DNA from: Lachnospiraceae bacterium
Lineage (GTDB): Bacteria; Bacillota; Clostridia; Lachnospirales; Lachnospiraceae
Assembly: GCA_910575605.1 (NCBI GenBank)
Contig: CAJTEW010000001.1
Coordinates: 1 to 64,000 of the forward strand
Reading direction: 5' to 3'
DNA length: 64,000 nucleotides
The notes under the pieces were generated by a model. That model saw nothing but the letters and a program-made list of their open reading frames with translations. It ran no database searches and was not told the DNA's origin. The translations under genes and the position numbers were made by a program. Position 1 is the first letter of the stretch. Each line of letters opens with the position of its first letter. Shown here piece after piece: positions 25,674 to 33,996 of this stretch.

Positions 25674-26216
25674 ATGAAGGTACTTGTTGTGGTAGATATG
25701 CAGAATGATTTTATTGACGGGGCTCTTGGGACGAAGGAAGCAAGGGGGATTGTTCCGAAGGTGGAGGAGAAGATTAAGGGGTTTGATGGGAAGGTGTTTT
25801 TTACCAGGGATACACATGAGGACAATTATCTTGATACTCAAGAGGGGAAGAATCTTCCGGTGGTGCATTGTGTTAAGGGGACGAAGGGATGGGAGCTTCA
25901 TCCACAGATTGAGAGACTTAGGGAGAGCCTGCCTGTGGATAAACCTGCTTTTGGGAGTGTGGAGCTTTCGCATGCCATTAAGGAATATTTCATGGAGGAG
26001 ATGGCTTTATGCGGGGAGGCGCTTGAGTCTATTACAGTTATAGGGCTTTGTACGGATATATGTGTGATTTCCAATGCTATGATTTTGAAGGCTGTGTTTC
26101 CGGAGGTTCCTGTGGTGGTGGATGCGGCCTGCTGTGCAGGGGTTACGCCAAAAAGCCATAAAAATGCGCTGGAGGCCATGAAGATATGTCAGATAAAAGT
26201 GGAAAACGAAGGATAA
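25674..26216 (+). CDS. Isochorismatase-family cysteine hydrolase (nicotinamidase-like)
   Basis: A 180-residue hydrolase of the isochorismatase/nicotinamidase fold. The catalytic Asp is in VVDMQNDFIDG (residue 8) and the nucleophilic Cys in VIGLCTDICVISNAM; FFTRDTHEDNY contains a metal-binding type His/Asp. Nicotinamidase (nicotinamide to nicotinate, NAD salvage) is the commonest activity for clostridial proteins of this size, but ureido- or other amidohydrolysis is possible. It has its own promoter and is 74 bp upstream of the sugar-isomerase gene, which has a separate promoter. Confidence 0.85.
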   Translation: MKVLVVVDMQNDFIDGALGTKEARGIVPKVEEKIKGFDGKVFFTRDTHEDNYLDTQEGKNLPVVHCVKGTKGWELHPQIERLRESLPVDKPAFGSVELSHAIKEYFMEEMALCGEALESITVIGLCTDICVISNAMILKAVFPEVPVVVDAACCAGVTPKSHKNALEAMKICQIKVENEG

Positions 26217-26226
26217 AAAAAGAAAG

Positions 26227-26255
26227 TAGACAAAATATAATGTAAATGTTAGAAT
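26227..26255 (+). promoter_or_regulatory. Candidate promoter for the RpiB-like/DhaKL pair
   Basis: TAGACA (26227-26232), a 17-base spacer and TAGAAT (26250-26255), with AAGGAGG before ATG 26291. Confidence 0.55.
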
Positions 26256-26290
26256 GTGGATAAAAATAATAGTTTAAGGAGGAAATATAT

Positions 26291-26731
26291 ATGAAAATAG
26301 CAATTGGCTGTGATCCGAATGCACAGGAGGCAAAGCTTGAGCTTATTAAGTTTATCGAGGCAAAGGGATATGGTGAGGTTACAGATTTTGGAAGTGAGGA
26401 TCCAATTTATGCGAATGTGGCATTTAAGGTAGGAGAAGCAGTTGCGTCTAAGGAGTATGACAGAGGAATTCTAGTGTGTGGCACGGGAATTGGCGTATCT
26501 ATTGCGGCTAATAAGGTGAAGGGCGCATATGCAGCGCTGCTTTCTGACGTGTATTCCGCACAGAGGGCGCGTCTTAGCAATGATGCGAACATTGCATGTA
26601 TGGGTGCGTTTACGTCTGGCGTGAAGGAAAGAGAGCTTATGACAGAGGCCTTTCTTACAAACGAATTTGTTCCTGGCTGCTCTTCACAGCCCAAGGTAGA
26701 TGCTTTTGTTGAATATGATCATTCCCGCTAA
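26291..26731 (+). CDS. RpiB/LacAB-family sugar-phosphate isomerase
   Basis: A 146-residue aldose-ketose phosphate isomerase of the RpiB/LacA/LacB family. The catalytic Cys is in ILVCGTGIGVSIAANK and the late SNDANIACMG matches the family NDAN motif. Two residues that RpiB uses are changed: the His after Asp in the usual DHAG start is replaced (GCDPNAQEAK), and the usual R-x-H-NDAN His is Ser (RLSNDAN). It sits 30 bp upstream of a dihydroxyacetone-type kinase, a pairing known from tetritol catabolism (EryI, DerI and LerI isomerases act on tetrulose 4-phosphates). The substrate is therefore probably not ribose 5-phosphate; a tetrulose- or other ketose-phosphate is inferred. Confidence 0.85.
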   Translation: MKIAIGCDPNAQEAKLELIKFIEAKGYGEVTDFGSEDPIYANVAFKVGEAVASKEYDRGILVCGTGIGVSIAANKVKGAYAALLSDVYSAQRARLSNDANIACMGAFTSGVKERELMTEAFLTNEFVPGCSSQPKVDAFVEYDHSR

Positions 26732-26761
26732 GTGAAGGAACTAAAGAAAAGAGGTTGTATA

Positions 26762-28516
26762 ATGAGAAAAATTATTAATTCTCCTGAAAGAGTTGTTGAG
26801 GAGATGATGGAGGGCTATATCAGCGCTTATGGAAGATATTATAAAAAACATCCGAAGGTAAATGGTGTTATTTTAAAGGACCACAGGAAGGATAAGGTTG
26901 CACTGGTTATCGGAGGAGGAAGCGGACACGAGCCTATGTTTTCCGGGTTTGTGGGAAAAGGGCTTGCGGACGCGGCGGCCTGCGGCAATATTTTTGCTTC
27001 CCCTGATCCTAATACAGTCTATGAGACAGCCAAGGCTGTCAGCCAGGGAAAAGGTGTCATCTTTGTATACGGATGCTATGCAGGGGACAATCTGAATTTT
27101 GACATGGGAGAGGAATTTTTAAATGACGAAGGGATTCAGACTACCCATGTGCGTGTCTGGGATGATGTGGCTTCCGCGCCCAAAGACAGGATTGAAGACC
27201 GCAGGGGAATTGCGGGGGATGTGTTTGTTATAAAAACTGCAGGAGCTGCCTGTGACGCAGGCTTAAGCCTTGAGGAGGTTACAAGGATAACAGAAAAAGC
27301 AAGGGATAACACAAGAACAGTGGGAGTGGCTACTGCGCCTGCACAGCTTCCGGGAATTGATAAGCCTATTTTTGAGCTTCCAGAGGGTGAGATTGAGTAT
27401 GGTATGGGACTTCATGGTGAGAGAGGAGTCCTACGTACCACATGGCAGGATGCAGATGTACTTGTGGAAAAGATGTATGGACAGATTATGGAAGATGCGG
27501 ACTTAAAGGCCGGAGACGAGGTGTGCGTGCTGATAAACGGCCTTGGTTCTGCTACTATTACAGAGCTTGCAATTGCCTTCCGCAAGGTAAAGCAGCTTCT
27601 TACAAGGGATGGCATCAAAGTACATGACACGGATTTGAACAGTTATTGCACCAGCCAGGAGATGGGCGGATTTTCCATTACCCTTTTTAAGCTGGATGAG
27701 GAGCTGAAAAAATATTATGACATGCCATGCTATTGTCCTTTCTATGCAAAGGGCGAGCTTACTGAGGCTATAATTACGGACAACGGGGAATCTTCTGAAA
27801 AAATGGATGACGAGCCGGAATTTGATGAAACAGATACTGAAGCGGCCCAGATTGTAAGAAGTAAAGAGGGTGTGCTTACAGAGCTAAACGCTGCGGATGC
27901 AAGAAATATGCTTCTTTATATTGCTGACAAGATTATTGCTAAAAAACCATATCTTACAGAGATAGACAGTGCGATAGGCGACGGCGACCATGGAATCGGA
28001 ATGGCAGGAGGCATGCAGAAGGCAAAGAGAAAGCTTCTTTCCATGGAAGCAGAGGAAAATGCTTATGCTGTATTTGAGGCTGCAGGAAATGCTATGCTTC
28101 TTTCTATGGGCGGAGCATCTGGTGTTATTTTCGGAAGTCTTTACCTTGCAGGGGCAAAGGGAATGGAGCCAAAGGCAGTGATTACGGCAGAGGATATTGC
28201 AGGGATGCAGAGAAAGAGCCTTTTAGCAATTCAGGAGAGAGGAAAGGCGCAGACTGGCGACAAGACTATGGTGGATGCTTTGCTTCCGGCAGTGGAGGCG
28301 ATGGAGCGCACCTGCGGGGAAGGGCTTCTTAAAATGCTTTTTGCTGCGGAGGAAGCAGCAGAACAGGGAGTAGAGGCTACAAAGAAATATCAGGCAAAAT
28401 TCGGACGTGCAAAATCGCTGATGGAGCGTGCTATCGGTTATCAGGACGCAGGCGCCACCTCTGTCTGGCTTATCATTCAGGGAATGAGAGAGTTTGTGGA
28501 GGATAAGCTTAACTAG
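26762..28516 (+). CDS. Fused DhaK-DhaL ATP-dependent dihydroxyacetone/ketose kinase
   Basis: A 584-residue single-chain kinase. The DhaK half (1-330) contains LVIGGGSGHEPMFSGFVGKG and the substrate-binding His in EYGMGLHGERGV, which forms a covalent hemiaminal with a carbonyl substrate. The DhaL half (about 385-580) contains the ATP/Mg site AIGDGDHGIGMAGGM and LSMGGASGVIFG. The fusion is the ATP-using form, not the PEP-dependent three-subunit form, although a PTS lies next door. ATG 26762 has AGAGG 7 bases upstream; an earlier GTG at 26732 directly abuts the previous stop. A terminator follows. Substrate may be dihydroxyacetone or a tetrulose. Confidence 0.92.
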   Translation: MRKIINSPERVVEEMMEGYISAYGRYYKKHPKVNGVILKDHRKDKVALVIGGGSGHEPMFSGFVGKGLADAAACGNIFASPDPNTVYETAKAVSQGKGVIFVYGCYAGDNLNFDMGEEFLNDEGIQTTHVRVWDDVASAPKDRIEDRRGIAGDVFVIKTAGAACDAGLSLEEVTRITEKARDNTRTVGVATAPAQLPGIDKPIFELPEGEIEYGMGLHGERGVLRTTWQDADVLVEKMYGQIMEDADLKAGDEVCVLINGLGSATITELAIAFRKVKQLLTRDGIKVHDTDLNSYCTSQEMGGFSITLFKLDEELKKYYDMPCYCPFYAKGELTEAIITDNGESSEKMDDEPEFDETDTEAAQIVRSKEGVLTELNAADARNMLLYIADKIIAKKPYLTEIDSAIGDGDHGIGMAGGMQKAKRKLLSMEAEENAYAVFEAAGNAMLLSMGGASGVIFGSLYLAGAKGMEPKAVITAEDIAGMQRKSLLAIQERGKAQTGDKTMVDALLPAVEAMERTCGEGLLKMLFAAEEAAEQGVEATKKYQAKFGRAKSLMERAIGYQDAGATSVWLIIQGMREFVEDKLN

Positions 28517-28537
28517 AAGTCAGGTATGTGTAAAAGG

Positions 28538-28577
28538 AAGAAGACTGCTTAAGGAATTCGGCAGCCTTCTTTTTTTA
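28538..28577 (+). terminator. Terminator after DhaKL
   Basis: An 11-bp stem with one mismatch (GAAGACTGC / GCAGCCTTC) and a run of eight T. It separates the isomerase-kinase pair from the regulator-PTS transcript. Confidence 0.8.
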
Positions 28578-28580
28578 TAA

Positions 28581-28608
28581 TTGACAGTTATATAGTATTG
28601 TATAAATT
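28581..28608 (+). promoter_or_regulatory. Promoter for the regulator-aldolase-PTS operon
   Basis: TTGACA (28581-28586), a 16-base spacer and TAAATT (28603-28608). About 180 bases of untranslated leader follow before ATG 28796; I see no clear antiterminator hairpin in it. Confidence 0.6.
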
Positions 28609-28795
28609 GTACAAAAAGTGATGAATCAATATTGGTAATATATACAAAATAATAAGGATATGTTTATGAAATGCACGGAAATGTTGAAGGAACGTGCAAA
28701 AGATGAATTTTTCGAAGGTGTACTTTTGTGTAAATTTAGTTTATCATTTAGAAAACGCAGGAGACAGACATCTGGAAAAACAATGGAAGGGGTAG

Positions 28796-30751
28796 ATGAA
28801 AATAGAGGGCATTGTTGAAAAAATAGCAAAGGAACTCGTAAATATTCATGGGAATATATCTACACAGGAGCTTGCGGAACGGATAGGTGTCTCAACGAGC
28901 AGTATTAAACATAATCTTGCTTCTGTCAGGGGGCTTTTAAGGGAGCAGGGAGTGAACCTTATGAGTGTCCCCCAAAAAGGGATGTACATTGAGGCTACAG
29001 AAGAACAAAGGGAAGAGCTTGACAATATGCTCAGGCAGTTTGCAAATCACGACCCGGTTTCGGAGGGATTTCGGAGGGATTATATTTTTCAGACTGTATT
29101 CCGCTATCAGGGGGCGGCAAATTATACATTGCAGCTTCTAGCAGGGGAGTTATATGTAAGCAGGAGCGCTATCTCAAGAGATTTGCAGTATTTAAATAAA
29201 TTTTTAGAAATGTTTCATGTAAGGATTACTGCCAAGAAGAATAAAGGAATTGTGATAGAGGGACATGAATTTGAGATACGCCAGGCGCTGATTTTATATA
29301 ACAATCAGAAATGGTGGAAGGAGACTTATTTAGAGCCGCCCATGGAGCTTGATGTAAGATTAAGCTGCAGGGCATGGACCTTTCTCTCTAATTTTTATCC
29401 TGAGTGCATGGAGGAGATATGGGATATACAGGATGCACTGCTTGAGATGGAGAAAAAGATAGAGCTTGTTTTTACAGACATTTCTTTCGGAAGGCTGATG
29501 GAGTATCTTGCTATAACAAGGGAGAGAATGAAGCACGGAAAATTTATTTTATCCTATATCCGAAAAGAACGCCTGATGATTGAGAAAAAATATCTGGATG
29601 CGGCGGAAGTTTTTCTGTCGCTTTACATAAATGAAGAGGACGCATGCTGGAAATATGAAAGGACCTATCTGGCCGCAAGGCTCTGCGAAGCCTGTACAGT
29701 GCAGTGCCGGGAACGGTTAAGCGGATATAGCGGGGATGTCAGAAGATATCTGAAGGAAGTAAAGCATGTACTTGGCTTTTACTATGACGGGGATGATAAA
29801 GAGCTGGTAGCCAATGTAGAGGATTTGGTCATGGCAATGCGCTATAGGGATATTTACCGTATCTATGACTGGACAGATTTAAGCAAAGATGTAAAGGAGC
29901 ATCTCCCCGGGCTTTATGCGGTCTGCATGACTCAGATTTATATTTTGGAGGAGGCTGCGGGGCTTAATTTTCAGGAGGATGACATTGCAAGGATTGTTCT
30001 TCTTGTCCAGAATTACATGAAAAAAAGGCGCCGGGAGGCTATCTTTGTGACAGCGGCCAACGAGGAGGAAAGCTATTATAATTTAAAGAAGCTAAAGGAT
30101 GAGTTTCCCCATCTACATTTCGGGGAAGTGGTAAATTATCAGAATTTTAGAATAGAGGACTATGAAAGAGCATTTGTTGTATCTACAGTAGTTCTAAAAA
30201 AGGAAGCACAAAACCTCATCTGCATCACAAAGCATGTGAGCCGTTCTGATATTGAGGCGATTAAAATAAAGCTTGCGAAGAACAGTATGTTTAAACAGGA
30301 GATTCTAAAGAAAGTATTCAGTGAAGAGCTGATTTATGATATGACAGCATGGAATAAGGAGGATGCTCTTAAGAAGGCAGTGAACGGCCTTTTAAGACAG
30401 GGCTATGTTGAGGAAGGATTTTTAGACGAGGTGCTTGCAAGGGAGAAAATACTTACCACCTCCATCGGAAATAAGGTTGCTATCCCCCATGTATATAAAA
30501 AGCACGTGATTGAAAGCGGTGTTTCTATCATAAGGCTAAAGAACAGTGTGAAATGGTCCGAGGAGGAGAGGGTAGATCTAATCTTTCTGTTTGCCATCGG
30601 AGATGAAAAAAGCGGGGATGTGAAAAAGATATTTAACCATATGTACCATGTTTTAAAGGATGAAGAGCTGATGAATAGAATCAGAAATGCCCAGAGCGGG
30701 GAAGAGATTCTAAGACTCATATTAATTTGTGAAAATGGTGCGCACCATTAA
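28796..30751 (+). CDS. PRD/EIIA-type transcriptional regulator (BglG/MtlR-like)
   Basis: A 651-residue PTS-controlled activator. Two N-terminal helix-turn-helix segments (ISTQELAERIGVSTSSIKHN and LLAGELYVSRSAISRDLQYL) are followed by two PRD-like regions (about 190-300 and 305-410), an EIIB-like region (about 415-500) and a C-terminal EIIA(Fru)-like domain with its phospho-His in NKVAIPHVYKK. Several phospho-acceptors look lost: Tyr in place of His in GRLMEYLAI, Val in IARIVLLVQNY, and no Cys in the EIIB-like strand (AIFVTAANEEE). Phosphorylation of the EIIA-like domain by the local PTS may thus be the main input. It precedes the aldolase by 42 bp and probably controls the operon. Confidence 0.88.
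   Translation: MKIEGIVEKIAKELVNIHGNISTQELAERIGVSTSSIKHNLASVRGLLREQGVNLMSVPQKGMYIEATEEQREELDNMLRQFANHDPVSEGFRRDYIFQTVFRYQGAANYTLQLLAGELYVSRSAISRDLQYLNKFLEMFHVRITAKKNKGIVIEGHEFEIRQALILYNNQKWWKETYLEPPMELDVRLSCRAWTFLSNFYPECMEEIWDIQDALLEMEKKIELVFTDISFGRLMEYLAITRERMKHGKFILSYIRKERLMIEKKYLDAAEVFLSLYINEEDACWKYERTYLAARLCEACTVQCRERLSGYSGDVRRYLKEVKHVLGFYYDGDDKELVANVEDLVMAMRYRDIYRIYDWTDLSKDVKEHLPGLYAVCMTQIYILEEAAGLNFQEDDIARIVLLVQNYMKKRRREAIFVTAANEEESYYNLKKLKDEFPHLHFGEVVNYQNFRIEDYERAFVVSTVVLKKEAQNLICITKHVSRSDIEAIKIKLAKNSMFKQEILKKVFSEELIYDMTAWNKEDALKKAVNGLLRQGYVEEGFLDEVLAREKILTTSIGNKVAIPHVYKKHVIESGVSIIRLKNSVKWSEEERVDLIFLFAIGDEKSGDVKKIFNHMYHVLKDEELMNRIRNAQSGEEILRLILICENGAHH
30734..30749. repeat. 16-bp perfect palindrome at the regulator-aldolase junction
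   Basis: AATGGTGCGCACCATT overlaps the last codons of the regulator (which encode GAHH) and lies 45 bp before the aldolase start. There is no T-run, so it is not an obvious terminator. A DNA operator or an RNA-processing hairpin are both possible. Confidence 0.6.
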
Positions 30752-30793
30752 TATAAATAAACCAAAAGGTATGAAGGAGGAGCAAAAGAAAAT

Positions 30794-31678
30794 ATGTTAG
30801 TAAATTTAAAAGATATGCTTTGTGAGGCAGAACAAAAGGGATATGCGATTCCGTGTATGAACACACCGAATATGGAGACCTTAAGGGCACTTATCGGGGC
30901 AGCAGAGGATCTTAACACACCAATTATTATTGACCATGCAGAGGTACATAATTCTTTGATTCCGATTGAGCGTATGGGCCCAGAGATGGTAAAGGCAGCT
31001 AAGGCGGCTAAGGTTCCAGTCTGTGTACATTTGGATCACGGCGTAAGCTACACATTCCTTATGAAGGCATTAGAGGCGGGATTCTCATCCATTATGTTTG
31101 ACTGCAGTTCCCTGCCTTTTGAGGAGAATGTAAAGCGTGTAAAAGAATTTACAGAGTTTGCACACTCCAGAGGAATTACGGTGGAGGCAGAGCTTGGCGT
31201 TATGGCGTCTGCAATGGAGGATACCCACGCAGGGGAGGATGCGGAAAAGCGTGTTCTTACAAATGCGGATATTCGCAAATTTTTTACAGATCCAAAGGAG
31301 GCAGGAGAATTCGCAGAGAGGACAGGATGTGATGCACTTGCAGTATGTTTTGGAACGATGCATGGTATTTATGCAGAGCCTCCGGTGCTTGATATTGACA
31401 GGGTAAAAGAAATCAGAAGCGCTGTAAAAGATGACTGCCGCATTGTTATGCATGGAGCTTCTGGCGTAGAGTTTGAACAGGTGCAAAGAGCTATTGATGC
31501 AGGCTGCTCAAAGGTAAATTATTATTCTTACATGGCAAAGGGAGCAACCCAGTTCTGTGCGGATAAGATTGCTGAAACAAAGGGTGCTGTTGCATATCAT
31601 GAGCTCGCTGAGGCAGCATATGAATATATGCGCGGCTATGCAAGAGATGTCTTAAGAGCATTTAGAAACGGCAAATAG
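30794..31678 (+). CDS. Class II (zinc) ketose-phosphate aldolase
   Basis: A 294-residue class II aldolase of the fructose-bisphosphate/tagatose-bisphosphate family, which cleaves a ketose (bis)phosphate to a triose pair. Zinc and catalytic residues are visible: CVHLDHG (Asp and His), VEAELGVMA (Glu), CFGTMHGIY (His) and IVMHGASG (His). Where the family normally reads K-(I/V)-N-x-(D/N)-T-(D/N) for phosphate binding and specificity, this protein reads SKVNYYSYMAKG, so the substrate is probably not fructose 1,6-bisphosphate. AAGGAGGAG precedes the ATG. It is first of the structural genes and 9 bp from the EIIA gene. Confidence 0.88.
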   Translation: MLVNLKDMLCEAEQKGYAIPCMNTPNMETLRALIGAAEDLNTPIIIDHAEVHNSLIPIERMGPEMVKAAKAAKVPVCVHLDHGVSYTFLMKALEAGFSSIMFDCSSLPFEENVKRVKEFTEFAHSRGITVEAELGVMASAMEDTHAGEDAEKRVLTNADIRKFFTDPKEAGEFAERTGCDALAVCFGTMHGIYAEPPVLDIDRVKEIRSAVKDDCRIVMHGASGVEFEQVQRAIDAGCSKVNYYSYMAKGATQFCADKIAETKGAVAYHELAEAAYEYMRGYARDVLRAFRNGK

Positions 31679-31687
31679 GAGACAGGT

Positions 31688-32167
31688 ATGGAAAAGGTAG
31701 ACATAACGGAGGTTCTGCTTCCGGAGATGACAATACTTGATAGGGAAACATTTTCAGGTAAGGAAGAGGTATTTGCTTTCATGTCTGAAAAATTTGCAGA
31801 AAACGGGATTGTGACAGATGCTAAAAAATTTGAGGAGGCTCTCTATAAAAGAGAGGAGGAGGGACCCACCTATATCGGGAACCTCCTTGCTATCCCCCAC
31901 GGAATCTGTGACGAGGTAGTAAAGCCGGGAATCGGCTTCTGCCGGGTAAATACACCGTTTATCTACCGCTCCCACGGGGAAGAAGGAGAGGTAAAATATA
32001 TCTTCACGCTGGCGGTTGTAGGCGAGGAAGGAAAGATGGAGCATTTAAGAATACTGGCATCTCTGGCTGGAATTCTGGCTCATGATGAGTTTTTAGAGGC
32101 TCTTTCTAATGTGAAAAGCTATGAGGAAATCATAGAAGAAATACATAAGGTAGAGCAGGAGGTGTAA
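31688..32167 (+). CDS. PTS EIIA component, fructose/mannitol family
   Basis: A 159-residue EIIA(Fru/Mtl) protein that takes phosphate from HPr and passes it to EIIB. The phospho-His is in the family motif NLLAIPHGICD (near residue 70), and the second conserved His is in KMEHLRILASLA. It is a separate polypeptide, where many Firmicutes have an EIIABC fusion. It lies 5 bp before EIIB. Confidence 0.93.
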   Translation: MEKVDITEVLLPEMTILDRETFSGKEEVFAFMSEKFAENGIVTDAKKFEEALYKREEEGPTYIGNLLAIPHGICDEVVKPGIGFCRVNTPFIYRSHGEEGEVKYIFTLAVVGEEGKMEHLRILASLAGILAHDEFLEALSNVKSYEEIIEEIHKVEQEV

Positions 32168-32171
32168 AAGA

Positions 32172-32477
32172 ATGTATATTGTTGGCGTAACATCCTGTGC
32201 AACGGGGATTGCACATACTTACATGGCGGCGGAGGCCATTAAGAAAATCTGTAAGAAAAACGGCCATAAGGCAAAGGTGGAAACTCAAGGGGCAATGGGC
32301 CTTGAAAATCAGTTGTCTGCAAAAGACCTTGAGACGGCAGACTATATTATTTTTGCAAATGATGTAAAGATTACGAAGTCAGAGCGCTTTGATGCTTACA
32401 AGGACAAAATCAGGCAGACTTCCCCTCATGAAGTGATTAAAAATCCAGATATTATATTACAGCTAATCGGACAGTAA
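32172..32477 (+). CDS. PTS EIIB component, fructose family
   Basis: A 101-residue EIIB(Fru). The phospho-Cys is Cys9 in VGVTSCATGIAHTYMAAEA, the classic fructose EIIB loop. FANDVKITKSERF near residue 65 is also characteristic. Fructose-family EIIB usually phosphorylates the sugar as it passes EIIC. It sits between EIIA and EIIC. Confidence 0.94.
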   Translation: MYIVGVTSCATGIAHTYMAAEAIKKICKKNGHKAKVETQGAMGLENQLSAKDLETADYIIFANDVKITKSERFDAYKDKIRQTSPHEVIKNPDIILQLIGQ

Positions 32478-32520
32478 GCTGATTGATGACTAAAAGAATG
32501 AAAGAGAGGAAAAAAGAAGA

Positions 32521-33537
32521 ATGAAAGAAACAGCAAAAGAAATAAAAAGCGCATTGCTTAGTGGCGTGTCCTATATGCTGCCCTTCGTAGTGGCAGGCGG
32601 TATTCTTGTAGCAATTGGTTTTGCAGGCGGCGGCGCCGTGGCAGTAACAGAGTCTGAAACCGGTTTTTGGTCCAGAATCTTCTGGTGGGGCAAGGATGCC
32701 TTTGGACTTATGATTCCTATATTTGCAGCGTATGTAGCTTATTCTATAGGCGATAAGCCGGCCCTTGCGGCAGGTATGGTTTCTGGTGTTATCGCAGACT
32801 CCATCGGCGGCGGTTTCCTTGCGGCACTGGTAGGAGGTATCCTTGCAGGTTATGTTGTAAAGGCTTTAAAGAAGCTTCCAATACCGATTATGTTAAAATC
32901 TCTGATGCCGACCGTAATCATACCGGTTATTTCCGTGCTGGTGATGGGCTTTGTTATGGATATTGTAATCGGAGGACCATTTGCAGTTCTTAATCAGGCA
33001 ATGCTTGATATGTTAAGCGGAATGAGCGGAAGCAGCTTAATCCTTCTTGGAATTATCCAGGGAGCCATGCTTGCCTTTGACCTTGGCGGCCCTGTTAATA
33101 AGGCAGCGTATGCCTTCGCCCTTGCAACAATGGAGGCAGGAAATTATGCTCCTATGGCTGCAAACTTTGTAGCATCCATGGTTCCGCCTCTTGCAATCGG
33201 TATTGCAATGATTATTGCAAAGAAGAAATTTACAGAGGAAGAAAGAAGCTCAACAGCAGGCTGTATCGTGGGAGCATTTGCTATGATTTCTGAGTTTGCC
33301 ATTCCTTTTGCCGCAGGCCGTCCGCAGCTCTATGTACCATGCTTCGTGGCAGGCGGTGCAGTAAGTGCGGCTCTGTCCTATATATTCGGACTGACTATGC
33401 AGGCACCTCACGGCGGATTGTTCGTGGCAATGCTGTGTAATAATGTACTTCTGCTTATTGTAGCACTTCTTGCTGGAGCAGCAGTAAGCGCAGGACTTAT
33501 TATTGCATTTAAGAAGGCGCCGGAAGAGGATGAATAG
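32521..33537 (+). CDS. PTS EIIC component, fructose family
   Basis: A 338-residue membrane permease with about eight to nine hydrophobic segments. Family signatures include LLSGVSYMLPFVVAGGILVA at the start, GDKPALAAGMVSG, and DLGGPVNKAAYAFA near residue 185, which contributes to the sugar site. ITEGAIPFA-like residues appear as ISEFAIPFAAGRP, where Ser replaces the Thr common in true fructose carriers. It imports and, with EIIB, phosphorylates the unknown substrate. Confidence 0.94.
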   Translation: MKETAKEIKSALLSGVSYMLPFVVAGGILVAIGFAGGGAVAVTESETGFWSRIFWWGKDAFGLMIPIFAAYVAYSIGDKPALAAGMVSGVIADSIGGGFLAALVGGILAGYVVKALKKLPIPIMLKSLMPTVIIPVISVLVMGFVMDIVIGGPFAVLNQAMLDMLSGMSGSSLILLGIIQGAMLAFDLGGPVNKAAYAFALATMEAGNYAPMAANFVASMVPPLAIGIAMIIAKKKFTEEERSSTAGCIVGAFAMISEFAIPFAAGRPQLYVPCFVAGGAVSAALSYIFGLTMQAPHGGLFVAMLCNNVLLLIVALLAGAAVSAGLIIAFKKAPEEDE

Positions 33538-33578
33538 GAAGGTTGTCAGCAGGTAATTTTGTTGGGTGGTATGAGAAC

Positions 33579-33636
33579 GCAGTTATGGATTGCAATATAT
33601 CCCACACAAACGGGGCATACTGCAATCCATAACTGC
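33579..33636. repeat. 16-bp perfect inverted repeat between EIIC and HPr genes
   Basis: GCAGTTATGGATTGCA (33579-33594) and its exact complement (33621-33636) are separated by 26 bases. No T-run follows, so it does not look like a terminator. It could be an RNA hairpin that stabilises or splits the mRNA between the EII genes and ptsHI, or a regulator site. Confidence 0.7.
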
Positions 33637-33711
33637 TGTCCACATGCAGGCAAATGATTACATATGTCCGGCAAAATCCCAGAATTATAGACAAAAAGAG
33701 AGGTAAAAAAT

Positions 33712-33984
33712 ATGATTAGTCAGAAAACGGTGGTTGTGAATAAGTCCGGCCTGCATCTAAGGCCGGCTGCGGATTTGTCGAAGCTTGCTTCTTCTATGAG
33801 CTCGGAGATTACGATTGTTGCCGGCGAGAAGAGAGTGAATCCTAAGAGTGTACTGATTCTGATGAGTGCGGCTATTACGAAGGGGACGGAAATTGAGATT
33901 ATCTGCGAAGGCGAGAATGAGGCAGAGGATCTTAAGAGGCTTGTGGAGGCAATTGAGAGCGGCCTCGGGGAAGGTACGGAGTAA
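33712..33984 (+). CDS. ptsH: HPr phosphocarrier protein
   Basis: A 90-residue HPr that shuttles phosphate from enzyme I to EIIA. The phospho-His is in NKSGLHLRPAADL (His15) and the HPr-kinase serine is in NPKSVLILMSAAI (Ser46 region), so regulatory phosphorylation remains possible. Residues around His15 are slightly unusual (GLHLRPA instead of GLHARPA). It is encoded inside the sugar operon, 12 bp from enzyme I. Confidence 0.95.
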   Translation: MISQKTVVVNKSGLHLRPAADLSKLASSMSSEITIVAGEKRVNPKSVLILMSAAITKGTEIEIICEGENEAEDLKRLVEAIESGLGEGTE

Positions 33985-33996
33985 AAGGAGTGCAGT

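Noticed and set aside
28661-28816. Leader open frame upstream of the PRD regulator
   Set aside because: It has no convincing ribosome binding site and its end overlaps the regulator start; composition is not protein-like.
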